The notes under the pieces are model-generated. The model did not search any database, had not been told where the DNA came from, and saw only the letters and a list, made by a program, of their open reading frames with translations. A stretch of 64,000 nucleotides of DNA from CAYSCZ01 sp051155775 (lineage in GTDB: Bacteria; Bacteroidota; Bacteroidia; Cytophagales; Cyclobacteriaceae). Each line of letters opens with the position of its first letter. Position 1 is the first letter of the stretch. Of this stretch, positions 34,397 to 41,717 are shown piece by piece. A program made the translations under genes and the position numbers. Where the stretch lies: contig DAXETV010000024.1 of the NCBI GenBank assembly GCA_051155775.1, forward strand, positions 34,228 to 98,227, given 5' to 3'.

Positions 34397-34403
34397 AAGG
34401 AGG
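34397..34403 (+). promoter_or_regulatory. Perfect Shine-Dalgarno sequence for the TonB-like gene
   Basis: AAGGAGG lies five bases before the ATG at 34409. Nearly all other genes in the window lack such a sequence, as is normal for Bacteroidota, so this one stands out. Confidence 0.7.
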
Positions 34404-34408
34404 TTACT

Positions 34409-34765
34409 ATGAAATACATCATCACATTTATTTTTTTAACATTGGTTTCACTCTCTCTTTTTTCCCAAACACTCAAAAAAAGTAGCCAACCGATAGTCAC
34501 AAACTATAGAGAAGTAATAGAATCAATAGAATATCCTATTTCATGTCGAAAAAATGGCATAGAAGGAAAAGTTATTATTGAAATCCAGGTAGATGCAGAA
34601 GGGAGTATAATGGATTATCATTTCATTGATTCTATATGTCCGGAATTAAAAAACGCAGTTAAAAAAGTTATTCCTGACTTAGAATTTGTTCCAGCAATAA
34701 GTGAAAATAATCAATCAATTCCCGGTAAAATTAATATACCGATCAATTTTGAGCTGACCATCTGA
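34409..34765 (+). CDS. Small secreted protein with a TonB C-terminal domain
   Basis: A 118-residue protein. Residues 1-19 are a signal peptide ending near LFSQ. The rest is one TonB C-terminal domain: IEYPISCRKNGIEGKVIIEI near 39-58, with the phrase EGKVIIEIQVDAEGSI typical of the family, then VKKVIPDLEFVPA. It has neither the N-terminal membrane anchor nor the proline-rich linker of a true TonB, so it cannot couple to ExbBD in the ordinary way and may act in the periplasm. It is preceded by three 11-bp direct repeats and a perfect Shine-Dalgarno sequence, both unusual here, and is followed by a bidirectional terminator. Confidence 0.78.
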   Translation: MKYIITFIFLTLVSLSLFSQTLKKSSQPIVTNYREVIESIEYPISCRKNGIEGKVIIEIQVDAEGSIMDYHFIDSICPELKNAVKKVIPDLEFVPAISENNQSIPGKINIPINFELTI

Positions 34766-34782
34766 GTACTATTTGAACAATA

Positions 34783-34816
34783 AAAAAGCCTTTGACAACT
34801 TTATCAAAGGCTTTTT
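34783..34816. terminator. Bidirectional terminator between the TonB-like gene and nqrE
   Basis: AAAAAGCCTTTGA and TCAAAGGCTTTTT form a perfect 13-bp stem around an 8-base loop, giving a T run on either strand. It lies between convergent genes and would serve both. It shows that the nqr transcript ends right after nqrE. Confidence 0.9.
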
Positions 34817-34834
34817 CATAAATTATTTTAGTAT

Positions 34835-35446
34835 TTATAAGGCGATACCAATAAAAGACTTAAATGCTATTCCCATTAAACCCGTAATTATCATGGTCAA
34901 ACCCAGTCCTTTAAGGCCATTGGGCACATTTGAATATTTCAGTTTCTCTCTTATTGCTGCTAAGGCAACAATTGCAAGGAAAAAACCTGTACCTGACCCA
35001 AAACCAAAAGCTGTAGCTTCGACAATGCTGTAATCACGTTGTACCATAAATAAAGAAGATCCTAAAATAGCGCAGTTTACAGCAATTAAGGGCAGAAAAA
35101 TACCTAAAGAACCGTATAAAGCAGGGGAGAATTTCTCAATAACCATTTCTACAAGCTGGACCATTGAGGCTATAACAGCAATGAACATTATAAATTGTAA
35201 GAAAGACAGATCAACACCTGCGAAGCCCGCCCCTAACCAACTTAAAGCACCTTCCTTTAATACATATTCCTGTAATACCCAATTAAATGGCACTGTGATG
35301 GTTAAAACAAAAATTACTGCCGAACCTAATCCAAGAGCTGTTGACACTTTTTTTGAGACTGCCAAAAATGAGCACATACCAAGGAAATAGGCAAATACCA
35401 TGTTATCTATAAAAATTCCTCTTATTGCAATATTAAATGCTTCCAT
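34835..35446 (-). CDS. nqrE: Na+-translocating NADH:quinone reductase subunit E
   Basis: A 203-residue membrane subunit of six helices, homologous to RnfA and NqrD. Conserved stretches are FIDNMVFAYFLGMCSFLAVS near 10-29 and a later INCAILGSSLFMV near 115. A cysteine in each half (C26 and C120) fits the paired cysteines that hold the intramembrane iron centre between NqrD and NqrE. Full length for the family. It is the last gene of the nqr run; nqrF, normally next, is absent, and a terminator starts about 20 bp downstream. Confidence 0.95.
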   Translation of the reverse strand: MEAFNIAIRGIFIDNMVFAYFLGMCSFLAVSKKVSTALGLGSAVIFVLTITVPFNWVLQEYVLKEGALSWLGAGFAGVDLSFLQFIMFIAVIASMVQLVEMVIEKFSPALYGSLGIFLPLIAVNCAILGSSLFMVQRDYSIVEATAFGFGSGTGFFLAIVALAAIREKLKYSNVPNGLKGLGLTMIITGLMGIAFKSFIGIAL

Positions 35447-35449
35447 AAT

Positions 35450-36118
35450 CTAATGTTCTACGTAACCTGTTTTTGTTCTCTGAACCCATATTAAAATACC
35501 TAATACCATAAATGCTCCAATGGAATCAACCATAAGACCATTAGTTGGGAAACTGGTCCATCCAATAGCTTCAAAAACTTTAAAATCAAATATAGAACCA
35601 GAACCAAATAATTCCCTGAAAAAGGCAACTGTTAAAATTATCCAAGCATATCCCATGCCACTTCCAAGTCCATCCAGAATAGAATCGTAAGGTTTATTTC
35701 CCATAGCAAAAGCTTCTAACCTACCCATAACTATACAGTTGGTAATAATTAATCCTACAAAAACACTCAGCACTTTATACATATCGTAATAATATGCTTT
35801 TAGGACTTCACTTACTAAAGTTACGAGTGTGGCAATTACAGCAAGTTGCACGATAATCCTCACTCTATTGGGGATTAAATTCCTTGTAAGAGATATAATT
35901 AAGTTTGAAAATACAATTACAAAGATCACCGCGATAGACATGACAAGCGTTGGTTCCATCTTAACCGTTACTGCCAATGCAGAACATATCCCCAGTACCT
36001 GAACGGTTATGGGGTTATCTTCATTTAAAGGATCAGTAACAATTTTTTTTCTCCTTTTGGAGAGTAACTGTTCTACAGGTTCTTTTACTTTTGGTTGCGC
36101 TAATGTATCTGTACTCAT
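35450..36118 (-). CDS. nqrD: Na+-translocating NADH:quinone reductase subunit D
   Basis: A 222-residue membrane subunit with six helices, after a hydrophilic N-terminal extension of about 20 residues. The sequence NPITVQVLGICSALAVT near 35-51 and the stretch GLIITNCIVMGRLEAFAM near 122-139 each contain one of the two conserved cysteines of the NqrD/NqrE iron site. It lies 3 bp before nqrE and 11 bp after nqrC. Confidence 0.95.
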   Translation of the reverse strand: MSTDTLAQPKVKEPVEQLLSKRRKKIVTDPLNEDNPITVQVLGICSALAVTVKMEPTLVMSIAVIFVIVFSNLIISLTRNLIPNRVRIIVQLAVIATLVTLVSEVLKAYYYDMYKVLSVFVGLIITNCIVMGRLEAFAMGNKPYDSILDGLGSGMGYAWIILTVAFFRELFGSGSIFDFKVFEAIGWTSFPTNGLMVDSIGAFMVLGILIWVQRTKTGYVEH

Positions 36119-36129
36119 AAATAATTTAC

Positions 36130-36894
36130 TTAATCTTTATTAAAAGCCATACGATTTTTGTTCTTTACCTTTTCAAAATAAGGTAAATAATGTTCCATAT
36201 AAGATGAAATCATTGTGTTAACACCATTACCAGTCAAAGTCGCGCCTGACATTCCATCTACATGATGAGGATCTAATGGTTCACCCTTCTCTCCTTTCAC
36301 CATGGATACTGAAACAAAATTACCCTGATCATTAAATAGTTTTTTGCCAACATACCTTTCCTGAATTTCAGCTGATGTGATACGAGCACCAAGGCCAGGT
36401 GTTTCCGCTTTATGATCAAAAGCTATTCCTTTTATGGTGTTTAAATCATCCTCCAGGGCAATATATCCATTAATCCAATCCCATAGTCCATTACCAAACA
36501 TTGGAAAAATATAAGCTTCGACCTTATCAGGATTGGATTCATTTACAAATTTAAAAATAGGATAAACTTTCTGATCCCAGGGTCTTTTATGATTCTTTCT
36601 TATGTTAACATCCTCAGCATTTAGGCTATCACCTTCAGCATTTACTTTTATCTGTTCTCCCTGATGGTTGACAACTAATGATTCTACCCGCTTATCATAA
36701 ACAGCAAAAATCTGTTCGGGCTTTTTAATAGAAGATATATCCATAACAGCACCAAGAATTTTCTTTTTGGTGTCTAACTCCACCTGTTTATCCTGTAAAG
36801 GCTTTAACCCCTCAGAAGTAAGCGATAAAAGTCCTCCTAATATAATGGTTAGGATCAAAGAAAATATTAATACATAGGTATTAGACTGTCGCAC
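36130..36894 (-). CDS. nqrC: Na+-translocating NADH:quinone reductase subunit C
   Basis: A 254-residue subunit with one N-terminal membrane helix (about 7-27) and a periplasmic FMN domain. The flavinylation motif DGMSGATLTGNGVN near 217-230 carries the threonine to which FMN is covalently attached by ApbE. ETPGLGARI near 165 is also typical. No apbE gene is in the window, so flavinylation must come from elsewhere in the genome. The start overlaps the end of nqrB by 14 bp. Confidence 0.95.
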   Translation of the reverse strand: MRQSNTYVLIFSLILTIILGGLLSLTSEGLKPLQDKQVELDTKKKILGAVMDISSIKKPEQIFAVYDKRVESLVVNHQGEQIKVNAEGDSLNAEDVNIRKNHKRPWDQKVYPIFKFVNESNPDKVEAYIFPMFGNGLWDWINGYIALEDDLNTIKGIAFDHKAETPGLGARITSAEIQERYVGKKLFNDQGNFVSVSMVKGEKGEPLDPHHVDGMSGATLTGNGVNTMISSYMEHYLPYFEKVKNKNRMAFNKD

Positions 36895-38077
36895 GTTGTA
36901 ACCTCCTTTTTTTATTAGCTCCTACAACATAATAATCAATAAGTGGAGCAAAAACGTTCATAAATAAAACTGCTAACATGATTCCTTCAGGATAAGCCGG
37001 ATTAAAAATCCTTATCACAACGGTTATTATTCCAATCATAAATCCGTATATCCACTTGCCTCTTTCTGTTTGTGCTGCTGAAACGGGATCCGTTGCCATA
37101 AAAACCGCTCCAAAAGCTAAGCCACCAACAACCCAATGATAGTGTGCGGGAAGCAACATAAATTCATTAGCTCCGATCAAATTAAAAATAGTACCCATGA
37201 CATATGCGCCAGCAAAGACACTTACAATAATCTTCCAGCTACCTACACCGGTAAAAATCAAAATTGCGGCACCAATTAAACACATAAGCGTTGATGTCTC
37301 ACCGATACTCCCGGGGATAGATCCCCAAAACATATTCCAATAATCAAACATTCCGGCATACCAGGCTTCTTGATATTGGGAAGTGATCGGTTCAGCAGCT
37401 GGATTATCAACAGCTGAGGAGCCAATTGCTAATGCAGTTGCTCCGGAATATGTATCTATCGGTTGCTTATCGCCCAGATAGGTCCATACCTCGCCAGAAA
37501 TTTGAGATGGATACGCAAAATATAGAAATGCCCTTGCCGTTAGTGCTACATTTAAAACATTCATACCTGTACCTCCAAATGCTTCCTTTGCAATAACAAC
37601 AGCAAATATGTTAGCCAATCCAACTTGCCATAAAGGAATAGTTGGGGGCATTACTAATGGAACCAATAGACCTGTAACCAGGAATCCCTCATTAATCGGG
37701 TGTTTTCTAATCACAGCAAATACAACTTCCACCAATCCACCCGCAGCATAAGATACTATGATGATGGGAATAGTAACTTTTAAGCCTACTATAAATTTGT
37801 CTAGTAAGGTAGCATCTACTCCTGTCGCAATGAAATGTTGATGTCCAACATTCCACATTCCAAAAATCAGACATGGTACCATAGCAATGACCACAGTAAT
37901 CATCAATCGCTTAAGGTCGACTGCATCCCTGATTTGAGTACCTTTATTTCCAGCCGTTGAATTTGGGGAAAACAAAAATGTTTCCCCGGCTTCAAAGAGA
38001 TAGTAAAATTTTTCAAGTTTACCACCTTTTTCGAACATCGGTTTCTGTTTGTCTAGTAACTTTCTTACAAATTCCAT
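36881..38077 (-). CDS. nqrB: Na+-translocating NADH:quinone reductase subunit B
   Basis: A 398-residue membrane subunit with about ten helices. The covalent-FMN motif DTYSGATALA near 218-227 supplies the acceptor threonine. NEGFLVTGLLVPLVMPP near 128-144 and the later MATDPVSAAQT near 328 are family landmarks in the Na+ translocation region. It is directly adjacent to nqrA (no gap) and overlaps nqrC by 14 bp, consistent with assembly in fixed stoichiometry. Confidence 0.96.
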   Translation of the reverse strand: MEFVRKLLDKQKPMFEKGGKLEKFYYLFEAGETFLFSPNSTAGNKGTQIRDAVDLKRLMITVVIAMVPCLIFGMWNVGHQHFIATGVDATLLDKFIVGLKVTIPIIIVSYAAGGLVEVVFAVIRKHPINEGFLVTGLLVPLVMPPTIPLWQVGLANIFAVVIAKEAFGGTGMNVLNVALTARAFLYFAYPSQISGEVWTYLGDKQPIDTYSGATALAIGSSAVDNPAAEPITSQYQEAWYAGMFDYWNMFWGSIPGSIGETSTLMCLIGAAILIFTGVGSWKIIVSVFAGAYVMGTIFNLIGANEFMLLPAHYHWVVGGLAFGAVFMATDPVSAAQTERGKWIYGFMIGIITVVIRIFNPAYPEGIMLAVLFMNVFAPLIDYYVVGANKKRRLQRATV

Positions 38078-39439
38078 TTAGCTTTCTTTAATTAGATTTA
38101 TACCTTCTCTAATTATTTGTTGAACATCATGTTTTGAAACATCTACAAATTCGCATAATGCTAAATCTTCTTCAATGACTTCATAGATACCTAAGGCCTC
38201 CATCTCATCATAATCATTAGCCATAATAGCTTTTAAGAGATGGGTTGGCAATATATCCATTGGCAGCATTTTTTCAAATACTCCCGTTTGAACAAATGCT
38301 CGCTTTTCCCCTCTTGTATTAGTATCTAACTTAAATTCTTTATTGTTTAGAAAAGAAAATAATCCTAATGCTTTACTAAAACTAAGCTTACTGGTTGTTG
38401 GCTTCAACCAACCCAGAAACTCATGATAATCGCCTTCAGGAATAACTGAAAACTGGTGATGATAAAATCCCAGAAAGCCTTCTTTACCTATATTTTCCCC
38501 TGTCAACACATTGCCTGAGATGTATCGCACATTTTCAGTGGTTAGATTACCCTCAGTAAAATTCCTGACGGGGGCTCCGATGTATGTTTTATAATACTGC
38601 GGTTCTTTTACTTCTGATCCCGTTAGTGCTATAATTTTTGAAGCATCAAAAATGCCCTCGGTAAACAACTTACCTATTTGAGCAACGCCATAAGGATTGA
38701 TTGTCCAAATGAGATCCCCTTTATTAATGGGGTCAAGATGATGAATTTGAACACCAACATTTCCTGAGGGGTGGGGTCCGGAAAATTTATTTACTTGAAC
38801 GCCGTTTAAATTACTGTATATGGAAGGCACCTCACTTTTCCCATCCAGATTAACATAAATATTACCATTTGTTAATTTGGAGAGAACTTCAATACCCTGC
38901 CTGAAAGATTCTGTGCTATCTTTTAATATAAAATTATAATTAGGCGCTAAGGGGCTTGAATCAAAACCTGATATAAAAATGGATTTCGGGGTATCCTTTA
39001 TGTCGGCAACAATACCATAAGGTCTTTGTATGATTTGCGGCCAAGCCCCTCCATTGGCTATTATAGATTTTATTTCCTCAGGTTTCAGGTTTTTAATATC
39101 CGACATAGAGTACTTTTCACCCTGCACGTACTCAATCTCTTTGTCTGCAACTATTTTAATTTCCAGTAGCTTGCGCTTAGCACCTCTTTTAACTTCTACG
39201 ACTTCCCCGCTTACGGGGGCGCAATAATTAATATCCGGTTGCATTTTGTCAAACAGAAGCGGAGTGCCAGCCTTAACGATATCCCCTTCGGTAATTTTGA
39301 CTTTTGGTCTGGTCATTCCAATAAAATCTGTAGGCTTTAATGCGAATACATCCGGACGAACATTCTCATTAAGGTCTTCCTTAGCCTTCCCGGCCAGGTT
39401 TATATTAAATCCTTTTTTTAATTTGATGTTTTTAGACAT
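38078..39439 (-). CDS. nqrA: Na+-translocating NADH:quinone reductase subunit A
   Basis: A 453-residue cytoplasmic subunit without membrane helices, involved in quinone binding. It opens KLKKGFNINLAGKA, as in the family, and contains a biotinyl/lipoyl-like hairpin near 50-90 (GDIVKAGTPLLFDK with APVSGEVVEVKRG) and a SLBB-type segment with PYGVAQIG near 245. It is the first gene of nqrABCDE, and a promoter element lies about 35 bp upstream. The complex would oxidise NADH, reduce menaquinone and export Na+. Confidence 0.96.
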   Translation of the reverse strand: MSKNIKLKKGFNINLAGKAKEDLNENVRPDVFALKPTDFIGMTRPKVKITEGDIVKAGTPLLFDKMQPDINYCAPVSGEVVEVKRGAKRKLLEIKIVADKEIEYVQGEKYSMSDIKNLKPEEIKSIIANGGAWPQIIQRPYGIVADIKDTPKSIFISGFDSSPLAPNYNFILKDSTESFRQGIEVLSKLTNGNIYVNLDGKSEVPSIYSNLNGVQVNKFSGPHPSGNVGVQIHHLDPINKGDLIWTINPYGVAQIGKLFTEGIFDASKIIALTGSEVKEPQYYKTYIGAPVRNFTEGNLTTENVRYISGNVLTGENIGKEGFLGFYHHQFSVIPEGDYHEFLGWLKPTTSKLSFSKALGLFSFLNNKEFKLDTNTRGEKRAFVQTGVFEKMLPMDILPTHLLKAIMANDYDEMEALGIYEVIEEDLALCEFVDVSKHDVQQIIREGINLIKES

Positions 39440-39473
39440 GCTTTAAGCGAAGTACTATTCTGCGTGATGATGG

Positions 39474-39481
39474 CAAAAATA
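39474..39481 (-). promoter_or_regulatory. -7 promoter element for the nqr operon
   Basis: On the minus strand TATTTTTG matches TAnnTTTG and stands 34 bases before the nqrA ATG. It is preceded by a long T tract. A TTTTG upstream is too close (13 bp) for an ideal -33 element. Confidence 0.45.
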
Positions 39482-39552
39482 AAAAAAAAAAGATCAAAAG
39501 AAATGTTTGTCCTAATTATCCCAAATTATAGGTTCATTCAGTCTGAAATCCG

Positions 39553-40236
39553 CTACAAGTCACCAATAATAGCTTTTGCCTTTTCGAGTATTTGACGCAC
39601 TTGTTCTATTATGGTTATATTTGAAGTGTCTACGATCATAGCCTGGTCATGCTTTCTTAAAGGGCCCTCTTTTCTTTGTGTGTCAATAAGATCTCTGCGT
39701 TTAAGATTTTCTTTCACTTCATTAAATTTTGCCTGATGACCTTTTTGATGCAATTCAATTAATCTCCTTTCTGCTCTGGTATTAAAATCAGCGGTCATGA
39801 ACACCTTTAGCTCGGCTTTTGGGAATACAACCGTACCAATGTCTCTACCATCCATAACAACACCTTTTTGCTCACCCATTTGTCTTTGCTGCTTAACCAT
39901 TTCTTCCCTTACAACTTTTAAAGCACTGACTTCACTCACACGCTTCGATACATCCATGGCACGGATGCTATCCTCTACGGATCGGCCATTTAAATAGGTC
40001 TCGTTTAAATCAGTGGCTGGATTATACCTGAAGTTTATTTGGATCTGCTTTAGCGCCTCAGATACAACATCCGGATCATCAAACCTAATGTTATTTTCAT
40101 TAAAGTAAAGCGTTACACACCGATACATGGCACCTGTATCGATATATTTATAGTTCAAAGCTTTTGCAACCAATTTTGCTGTAGTGCTTTTACCACACGC
40201 CGAATATCCATCGATTGCGATTATAATTTTTTTCAT
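39553..40236 (-). CDS. cmk: Cytidylate kinase
   Basis: A protein of 227 residues that phosphorylates CMP and dCMP. The P-loop IDGYSACGKSTTAK lies at 7-20, DTGAMYRCVT near 34, the long CMP-binding insert in the middle, and DGRDIGTVVFP near 128. I start at ATG 40236; an in-frame TTG lies two codons earlier. The ATG shares a base with the stop codon of the small lipoprotein gene upstream (TAATG), so translation is likely coupled. Confidence 0.95.
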   Translation of the reverse strand: MKKIIIAIDGYSACGKSTTAKLVAKALNYKYIDTGAMYRCVTLYFNENNIRFDDPDVVSEALKQIQINFRYNPATDLNETYLNGRSVEDSIRAMDVSKRVSEVSALKVVREEMVKQQRQMGEQKGVVMDGRDIGTVVFPKAELKVFMTADFNTRAERRLIELHQKGHQAKFNEVKENLKRRDLIDTQRKEGPLRKHDQAMIVDTSNITIIEQVRQILEKAKAIIGDL

Positions 40237-40382
40237 TAGCAATCTTTAACAGGGCACGGTATAGGTTTCCCTTTTTTTATTTTGCCATTTCGACTTTTTT
40301 GAGGGGGAGAACTGCATTGAACAAAAATCAACATCCCAAGCGTGAAAATTGTGAGCAGTTTATGCAGGCTGTTTATTCTCAT
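40236..40382 (-). CDS. 48-residue lipoprotein between fabD and cmk
   Basis: A short reading frame with ATG at 40382-40380, seven bases after the fabD stop codon, and a stop that overlaps the cmk start (TAATG). The first 22 residues are a signal sequence: MRINSLHK is basic, then a hydrophobic stretch leads to LIFVQC, a lipobox with C23 as lipid site. The mature part is only 26 residues, basic, and ends GKPIPCPVKDC with two cysteines, possibly a disulphide or metal site. Signal peptide, coupling and spacing make it a credible gene. I do not recognise the family. Confidence 0.72.
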   Translation of the reverse strand: MRINSLHKLLTIFTLGMLIFVQCSSPPQKSRNGKIKKGKPIPCPVKDC

Positions 40383-40388
40383 AAAAAA

Positions 40389-41261
40389 TTATAATGAAGA
40401 AAACTTCACAGTTCTATCAATCTTCTTTACCAAACCCTGAAGCACTTTACCTGGTGCGGGTTCAATAAATTCGTCAACTCCCTGGGCAATCATATTTTCA
40501 ATGGTTTGCGTCCACCGTACAGGCGCGGTAAGTTGAGCTATTAGATTTTGCTTGATCTCATCAGGGTCGATATGAGGTGAGGCATCAACATTTTGAAATA
40601 CAGTACATTTAGCCCTGTTAAAAGTGGTTGCTTCGATGGCTTCCTTAAGTTTGTTTTTAGCAACGTCCATTAAAGGTGAATGAAATGCACCCCCAACAGG
40701 CAATTTTATAGCACGTTTTGCCCCTGCTTCCTTTAATTTTTCACATGCCATGTCAATGCCTGCGTTTGAACCTGATATTACTAACTGGCCGGGACAATTA
40801 TAATTTGCAGGAACCACAACTTCCTCAATATTTTTACAAATCTCTTCCACAACATCATCACCCAATCCAATAACGGCAGCCATTGATGAAGGTACTTTTT
40901 CACAGGCCTCCTGCATGGCCATAGCACGTTTAGATACCAAAATCAAACCATCTTCGAAACTAAGTGCCCCTGAAGCAACTAAAGCGGAAAACTCGCCTAA
41001 TGAATGGCCAGCAACCATTGCCGGGTTAAAATTATTACTTGTTAAGGCATCAACCACGGAGGTTAAAAAAATAGCTGGTTGTGTAACGCGTGTTTGTTTT
41101 AATTCTTCTTCAGAACCATGGAACATTATTGAGGAGATGGAAAATTCGAGTATTTCTTCAGCTTTTGAAAAGTAATTATCAGCCTCACTCCTTTCATCAA
41201 TAATGTTTTTACCCATGCCTACAAACTGAGCACCCTGTCCTGGAAATAAATATGCTTTCAT
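40389..41261 (-). CDS. fabD: Malonyl-CoA:ACP transacylase
   Basis: A 290-residue enzyme of type II fatty-acid synthesis that loads malonate onto acyl carrier protein. FPGQGAQFVGMG at 6-17 forms the oxyanion region, the nucleophile S87 is in AGHSLGEFSAL, the catalytic histidine is in GGAFHSPLM near 196, and the C-terminal EPAPGKVLQGLVKK is typical. It heads a probable fabD-lipoprotein-cmk transcript with its own well-formed promoter that overlaps the end of the DCC gene. Confidence 0.95.
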   Translation of the reverse strand: MKAYLFPGQGAQFVGMGKNIIDERSEADNYFSKAEEILEFSISSIMFHGSEEELKQTRVTQPAIFLTSVVDALTSNNFNPAMVAGHSLGEFSALVASGALSFEDGLILVSKRAMAMQEACEKVPSSMAAVIGLGDDVVEEICKNIEEVVVPANYNCPGQLVISGSNAGIDMACEKLKEAGAKRAIKLPVGGAFHSPLMDVAKNKLKEAIEATTFNRAKCTVFQNVDASPHIDPDEIKQNLIAQLTAPVRWTQTIENMIAQGVDEFIEPAPGKVLQGLVKKIDRTVKFSSL

Positions 41262-41277
41262 AAATATTATTTCCTGT

Positions 41278-41309
41278 CAAAACTAGGTCAAAACTTATTT
41301 GTCCAAAAA
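41278..41309 (-). promoter_or_regulatory. Promoter of fabD inside the 3' end of the DCC gene
   Basis: On the minus strand TTTTTG (41309-41304), an 18-bp spacer and TAGTTTTG (41285-41278) fit the Bacteroidota -33/-7 arrangement. The -33 half lies in the last codons of the upstream gene, whose stop is at 41297-41295. The ATG of fabD is 16 bases downstream. Confidence 0.65.
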
Positions 41310-41717
41310 TTTTTTTCTTAAGGCTGGTGTGGGTATCCTGCATGTATCTTTTTTGCCAAACCATTTATATCGATTATTGGCAATTATTTTATAAAAATAA
41401 TCTCTAATCGGCTTAGGAATTATTTTAAAAAAGACAAGAAAGGACCATAAACCCGATAGGTCTTTTGCAATTTCTATAGCTGCATCGCTTTTATCAAAAA
41501 CATGGTCATTTTTTAATAAAACTATACTTTCAAGGTTTAATGGATTGACCTGAAAATCACTTAATATCTCTAATGACACCTCATTTTGCAATGAAGCAAA
41601 TTTAAATTTATCATCCCTGTCACGGTCGATGATAAAGTTCACAGCTCCATTGCACAGGTTACACACTCCATCAAAAAAAATGATGGCATCATTTTTTACC
41701 TTAGTATCTGCACCCAT
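41295..41717 (-). CDS. DCC-family thiol-disulphide oxidoreductase-like protein (DUF393)
   Basis: A 140-residue protein with the family-defining start IIFFDGVCNLCNGAVNFIID near 12-31, containing the Asp plus CxxC motif that gives the DCC family its name. The remainder, with FASLQ near 42 and a late RIPTPALRKKF, is typical. The proteins are called thiol-disulphide oxidoreductases by analogy with thioredoxin but their substrate is not known. The start overlaps the end of the large secreted protein gene by 22 bp. The fabD promoter is embedded in its end. Confidence 0.85.
   Translation of the reverse strand: MGADTKVKNDAIIFFDGVCNLCNGAVNFIIDRDRDDKFKFASLQNEVSLEILSDFQVNPLNLESIVLLKNDHVFDKSDAAIEIAKDLSGLWSFLVFFKIIPKPIRDYFYKIIANNRYKWFGKKDTCRIPTPALRKKFLDK

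Noticed and set aside
34773..35033. Plus-strand 86-codon frame opposite nqrE
   Set aside because: It is antisense to a clear NqrE gene and crosses the terminator; no domain or start signal supports it.
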